In this document: positions 59,645-64,000 of the stretch, piece after piece | Position numbering within the stretch: the first letter of the stretch is position 1 | Layout: each line of letters begins with the position of its first letter | NCBI GenBank assembly: GCA_051294375.1 | Contig: CM119267.1 | Coordinates: 26,624,872-26,688,871, forward strand | Direction: 5' to 3' | DNA length: 64,000 nt | Origin: Paraspadella gotoi | Lineage: Eukaryota; Chaetognatha | Notes under the pieces: generated by a model | What the model was told of the DNA's origin: nothing | The model's database searches: none | What the model saw: the letters and a program-made list of their open reading frames with translations, nothing else | Program-made: the position numbers and the translations under genes

Positions 59645-60000
59645 GTTTTATGGTTCCAAAGTATAGAGCAGACAAGAAACTAGAATAAACGCAAGATAGA
59701 AGAAGTCGTTAAGAGACATCTAGTGTGGTTATTGATTTTTGGTTGATCTACTGTCTGTTCGTCCCCCCTTAGCAAAAAATTCCAATTACTCGTGATTGGA
59801 TGGATGTATTGGAATGAAATTTTGTGTGTGGTTAAGAAAGTGTATGATTGAGCTTGATATAAAGTTTCGATGAAATCGATCGAGTGGAAATGAGTTTGAA
59901 TGGAAAAAAAATTAGTCACATTAACTTAAAACTTTTTACTAATTCTAACCCATAATTACTCGAATTAATCACTGGGAAGATGGGTATCTAGCTAAAGGTA
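59645..60000 (+). repeat. Repeat J and family A body fragment
   Basis: 59645-59745 is the inverted copy of 56167-56270. It is followed by a family A body unit (attactcgtgattggatgga, gattgagcttgatataaag). Confidence 0.55.
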
Positions 60001-60130
60001 GGTACTAACTGGTCTCTCATCAGGGAAAAGATGTAAGTATGGTAAGGAATATATTGGTAATAGGTAAATAGCTATAAAAAAGGGAACATGGGTACATAAA
60101 AGGGAGAGAAGGGAGAGGGAAGGTTTGCAG

Positions 60131-60280
60131 ACCCCGAGACCGAGAGGAGAAGTTAAGAGAGTGAGTCCGATCTCCAAGACTTTATCCGTGACTCCGGGGA
60201 TGAAGAGGAGGGGACGACGAGGGGAGGAGGAGGCGTTGAGAGGGGGAAGAGAAGGCCCGGGGGAGAGAGAGGTTCTGGCG
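60131..60280 (+). CDS. Possible exon, unknown basic protein
   Basis: 150 bp between an acceptor-like ggtttgcag and a strong donor gtaagg, both phase 0: RGEVKRVSPISKTLSVTPGM then KRRGRRGEEEALRGGREGPG. GC- and purine-rich. It is not the missing PIGN membrane half. Could equally be a purine-rich repeat. Confidence 0.3.
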
Positions 60281-60299
60281 GTAAGGTGAATCATAATTT

Positions 60300-61028
60300 T
60301 ATGTGTGATAGGAAAGTGTTTTTGAGCACGATATTTCATTAACTAATTAATTAAGTTAAATAAATGATGCAAATTTGAAAAATGATGCGAGTAAATAATA
60401 AATAATAAATAAATAATTATTTCTACTATAGTTAGCGGTAGCCGACCAAATTCAAATTTTAGTGGGAACAGCATTAAACGAATCTATTATTGGTATTAGT
60501 TATTGTGTTACAAAAATTTTTTTTTAAATGTTCCGAACCATGAGTAATTTGCTAATTAAAATTACTATATTTCTATATAATGTAAAAAAATTTGTTTAGA
60601 TATTTTAAGTTTTTTTAATTGATTCTGATAAAGCTAAAATAATCGGATGATGATGATTTTTTTAGGTTTTTCCCAATTTCGACCCACTTATCATCAGAAT
60701 ATTGAAAAAATAATTATACTTTATGTAGACAACTTTTTATCAGGTTTTAAAAATACAAAATTTAAGAAAAAATTTTTAACATTTCCTATCTATAAATAAA
60801 ATAATAAAAAAATTAGTTGTGCTTCTAGCCATTTTAGAAAATTTTGGTCCTTTGAAAGTTTTCTCAGAAATGTATGAAGTTTCATTTGGGAAGGTTCCCA
60901 AATCAAACTTCTGACCCACCCCATTGACAAAGTTTGGCTCTGCTATAGTAACAGTTCAGTTTATTTATTTATCTGATTACCGCTTAATTTACGTGGGCAG
61001 ATCCGACATTGTTTGCTCAAACTTGTTT
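60300..61028 (+). repeat. Repeat L and family A 3' end
   Basis: 60425-60650 matches 7600-7830. 60961-61028 is a family A terminus (gggcagatccgacattgttt then gctcaaacttgttt). Confidence 0.6.
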
Positions 61029-61045
61029 ATTTTAAATTAGAATTA

Positions 61046-61895
61046 AACAAGTTTGAGCAAACAATGTCGGATCTGCCCACGATAATTAAGCGGTAATAAG
61101 CTAAATAAATAAATAAATATTATAGTAAAGATAATTACAAATAAAGTACAAATTATTTTTTTCACTTGCATCATTTTTTTAACTCGCATCATTTTTTCAA
61201 CATTCATCATTTTTTCAACCTGAATCATTCTTTCAACTTGCATCATTCTTTCAACTTGCATCATTCTTTCAACTTGCATCATTCTTTCAACTTGCATCAT
61301 TCTTTCAACTTGCAACAATCTTTCAATTTGCATCATTTTTTTAACTTGCATAATTTTTCAAATTGCATCATTTTTCACTTAATTAATTAAATAAATAATT
61401 AATTAATAAAAAAATCATAAGTAAGCATAAATAATAAAAATTCAAGTCGACTTGACTTTGGTTTTTTCCATGCAAACTCATTTCCACTCCTCGATTCCAT
61501 CAATCATACACTTTCTTACCCACACACAAAATTTCATCCAATTCTATCCATCCAATTATGAATAAATCGATTAATTATGGATTAAAATTATTAAAAGATT
61601 CAATAAAAGGACTTATTTTTTTTCCATTTAAAACTTATTTCCACTCTCACGATTCCCATCTAAAACATTAATATCCAAGCTCAAATCACAACTTCCTAAC
61701 CACACAACAGTGTGTCATTCCACATCAAAACATCCAATCACAAGGTAATTGGATTTTTGCTAACGGACCGGACGGACAATAGTTTTTTTGTTTTTTTGCA
61801 TAATTATTATAAGTTCGATGTCTGACATTTGAAATTAATTAATGGCCCGACAAGACTGAGGGCAGACTTTTTGCGTAGTTTAATATTTGGCGATC
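61046..61895 (-). mobile_element. Family A element
   Basis: Begins aacaagtttgagcaaacaat and gtcggatctgcccacgataa, carries the reversed minisatellite (61150-61380) and two reversed body units. It ends near 61895 without a clear hairpin. Confidence 0.65.
61150..61380 (-). repeat. CAACTTGCATCATTCTTT minisatellite
   Basis: About 13 reversed units of the family A minisatellite; better preserved than the array at 47632. Confidence 0.85.
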
Positions 61896-61901
61896 AATTT
61901 T

Positions 61902-62603
61902 TTAGTCGGATCTGCTTATATTTCCACTTGCGTCCGTTGGTCTGCGACCCCTCAATCTTGTGGCAATAACTTATTCATTCAGAACATCAGAATTATGAAA
62001 ATTGCAAAAAAAAACGATGTGTCCGTCTCTCGCTCCCACCTTCACACCAATAACTCGTGATTGGATGATGGATGGAATGATAATTTTGATGTGTGGTTAA
62101 GGAGTGTGTGATTGAGCTGCATAGAAGTTCGATGGAATCGCCGAGGGGAAATGAATTTAAATGGAAAAACAAAAAAATATATTTCACTATTTGAATACCA
62201 ATTACTCATAGTGGATGGGGCGATTTGACTTGAAATTTTGTATTTGGGTAGAAAAGTACGTGATTAAACTGGAAATCAAGTTTCGATCGAATCGTTTGAG
62301 TCGAAATGAGTTAAAATGGAAAAAACAAAAAACCTTTTTCACTAATTGATTATGCTTCTTTTTCTTTTTATAATAAATGTATATGCAAGATGTATAAATT
62401 AATCAAATAATTAATCAGTTAATTAATCAATTAGTCAATTAATGAATCAATTATTAATTAATCAATCAATTAATCAAAACAAATATTTCAGATCAAGTTA
62501 ATTAATTAATTGACTAATTAACTTGAATTAATTAATTTATTAATTATTTAATTACCGATAATGATCGTGGGCAGATCCGACATTGTTTGCTCAAACTTGT
62601 TTT
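61902..62603 (+). mobile_element. Family A element
   Basis: Starts ttagtcggatctgctta (hairpin partner lost) and ends gatcgtgggcagatccgaca then ttgtttgctcaaacttgt. Its first 300 bases are indel-rich. Confidence 0.7.
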
Positions 62604-62609
62604 TAACTG

Positions 62610-63140
62610 AAAAAGATTATAACTTTTCAACCGATAATCCTTTTTAAAAATTTGTTCATCAAAACTCATATCTCTTTATACTATTGGCCACAATTTCTTT
62701 TTTTATTCTTTCACAAACATTAATTAAAATATTTTTTTTGTGTATATTTTCTTTTTCGTTGTGTTTTGAATTTAGGGAAAAAACAAAATTGTCAATATAA
62801 TTCGTTGTAAAAGAATTCAAAAACTTTTTTTTCCCTAAACATTTTTTTTTAATTTAACAAAAAATTTCCAAAACAATGTTTTTTAATAAAATTTTACTTG
62901 GTAAAACATCAACTTAATCTAGAATACGAGGTATGTTACATAGTCAATTTTTTCCACTCTACAAGATAGATTGGGTTTCATTTCTCTAGCAATAAAGCTT
63001 TAAAAAATATTGATCAAAAAGTCCATTTTTTACTATTTTTTGTGATTTTTTCAGAGTTGGCAGCATTTACTGTAAATTTTTTTTCACAAAAATGTTCAAA
63101 ATATTTCTATGATGTATGGTAGACACATTTGAATCCGACA
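62610..63140. other. AT-rich, no gene seen
   Basis: Contains the ttcgttgtgttttg motif (62757-62771) also found at the edge of several family C elements, and a repeat B end (gaatccgacaaagttttaat) at 63129. Confidence 0.4.
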
Positions 63141-63149
63141 AAGTTTTAA

Positions 63150-63472
63150 TTAGAACATTTAAAGCTCAATCTACTAGCACGGATTCCACCGAACTTCAAT
63201 ATCCAGCTCAATCACATACTTCCTACTCACACCACAAAATTTCATTCCAATCCTCCATTCCAATCATGAGTAATTGGAGATTCATTTGTTCATTGGGGAC
63301 GGATGGTACACGAAGACAGACATGACCTTTTTTTTCGGCAATAATTTTTCATAATTCGATGTTCTGACATGATATAAGTGAATGGCCCGACAATATAGGG
63401 CGGGCGGGGACCGACGGACCGAATTCATTACGAGTCGCGATCTTGCTTGAATAAGCAGATCGACTATTAAGA
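63150..63472 (-). mobile_element. Family A fragment
   Basis: Reversed body unit, then cataattcgatgttctgaca, gggcggg accgacggacc and the hairpin remnant gaataagcagatcgacta. Confidence 0.6.
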
Positions 63473-64000
63473 ATATTTAATGTTAATTAAGGGAAATTAA
63501 ACAAATAATAAAAAAGGTTGGTCATGCATCTAAAATACCACAATCCCTATAACGTAATAAGTGAAGGGCAATCGACTCGGAAGTAAAGGAATAAAGAAAG
63601 AGAAAAAAGAGCCTGAAGAACAATAAAGAGTTGAGAATCCCGCAAAGAATTGGAGATTTCCCCAGAAATCCACTTTTCATCCTGAAACTACCACAAAATA
63701 GAAAACACTTTTTAAGTATGACAGGTTAATGTCTGTACCGTAAGATATCGTTCAGACGTTGAAGGAAAGAAACAAGTTGATTAACAAAATAAATACATTA
63801 AAATGTCGTCAATCATAATGAAAAAGTTCGGATTATGCGCGGACTTTTTTCGTGGACGCATTTTCCCGTGATCACTGTGACTATAATTTACGAAATTGTC
63901 ACAGACAAAGATAATTATTCATGAAATAAAGCAGAATAGTTTTTAAAATAGCACGATATTCTTGTAAAAAAAAAATTTATATTGTTATTAAATGAACCGA
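63473..64000. other. No gene or repeat recognised
   Basis: Less repetitive sequence up to the window end; no convincing exon. Confidence 0.4.

Overview
The window is invertebrate animal nuclear DNA. It has spliced genes with GT-AG introns, AT-rich non-coding DNA, (GA)n/(CT)n tracts, tRNA-like SINEs, degenerate TTAGGG-type telomere-like repeats, and two N gaps (26703-26712 and 44068-44167). I could not place the species. Two conserved genes can be reconstructed exon by exon. Nearly everything else is interspersed repeat.

Gene 1 (2236-22940, +) is a LAMP-family lysosomal membrane glycoprotein in five exons giving 379 codons. It has a signal peptide, a Thr/Pro/Ser mucin-like stretch, one LAMP luminal domain, one membrane helix and a GYQTV tail. 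Its layout is CD68/macrosialin-like, and both cysteines of the first conserved disulfide are replaced. Gene 2 (from 24310, +, about 1.4 kb downstream) is PIGN, GPI ethanolamine phosphate transferase 1. Eight exons are present (498 codons): the whole alkaline-phosphatase-type catalytic domain and the following membrane segment. The C-terminal multi-pass half was not found before the window ends. PIGN introns are 63-144 bp except intron 5, which has been inflated to 15.1 kb by repeats.

Two repeat families dominate. Family A (about 20 copies or pieces) has a hairpin at one end, an 11-bp subterminal inverted repeat GTCGGATCTGC, internal minisatellites and an end at GCTCAAACTTGTT inside T-runs. 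This resembles Helentron-associated (DINE/HINE) rolling-circle elements. Family C consists of long inverted-repeat (fold-back) elements. Their arms carry hammerhead self-cleaving ribozyme motifs (CTGATGA, stem II, GAAA, short stem III, GTC), with several arm copies showing covarying stem I. The centres of three copies keep a homologous small basic ORF. This is the most interesting system in the window. I interpret it as a non-autonomous relative of Penelope-like elements or retrozymes.

Region by region: 1-4.5 kb LAMP exons 1-2 between inverted repeats, plus an unidentified ORF; 4.5-6.4 kb family A and another repeat; 6.5-7.6 kb telomere-like DNA around a GC island; 7.7-9.65 kb family C; 9.9-13.0 kb a long family A copy; 15-18 kb LTR-like repeat, SINEs and LAMP exon 3; 19-20.2 kb family C; 21.3-22.9 kb LAMP exons 4-5; 24.3-25.6 kb PIGN exons 1-5; 25.6-40.7 kb PIGN intron 5; 40.7-41.5 kb PIGN exons 6-8; 41.5-64 kb repeats and a few unassigned exon-like blocks. 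Several repeat copies carry dense single-base indels and may be poorly polished assembly.
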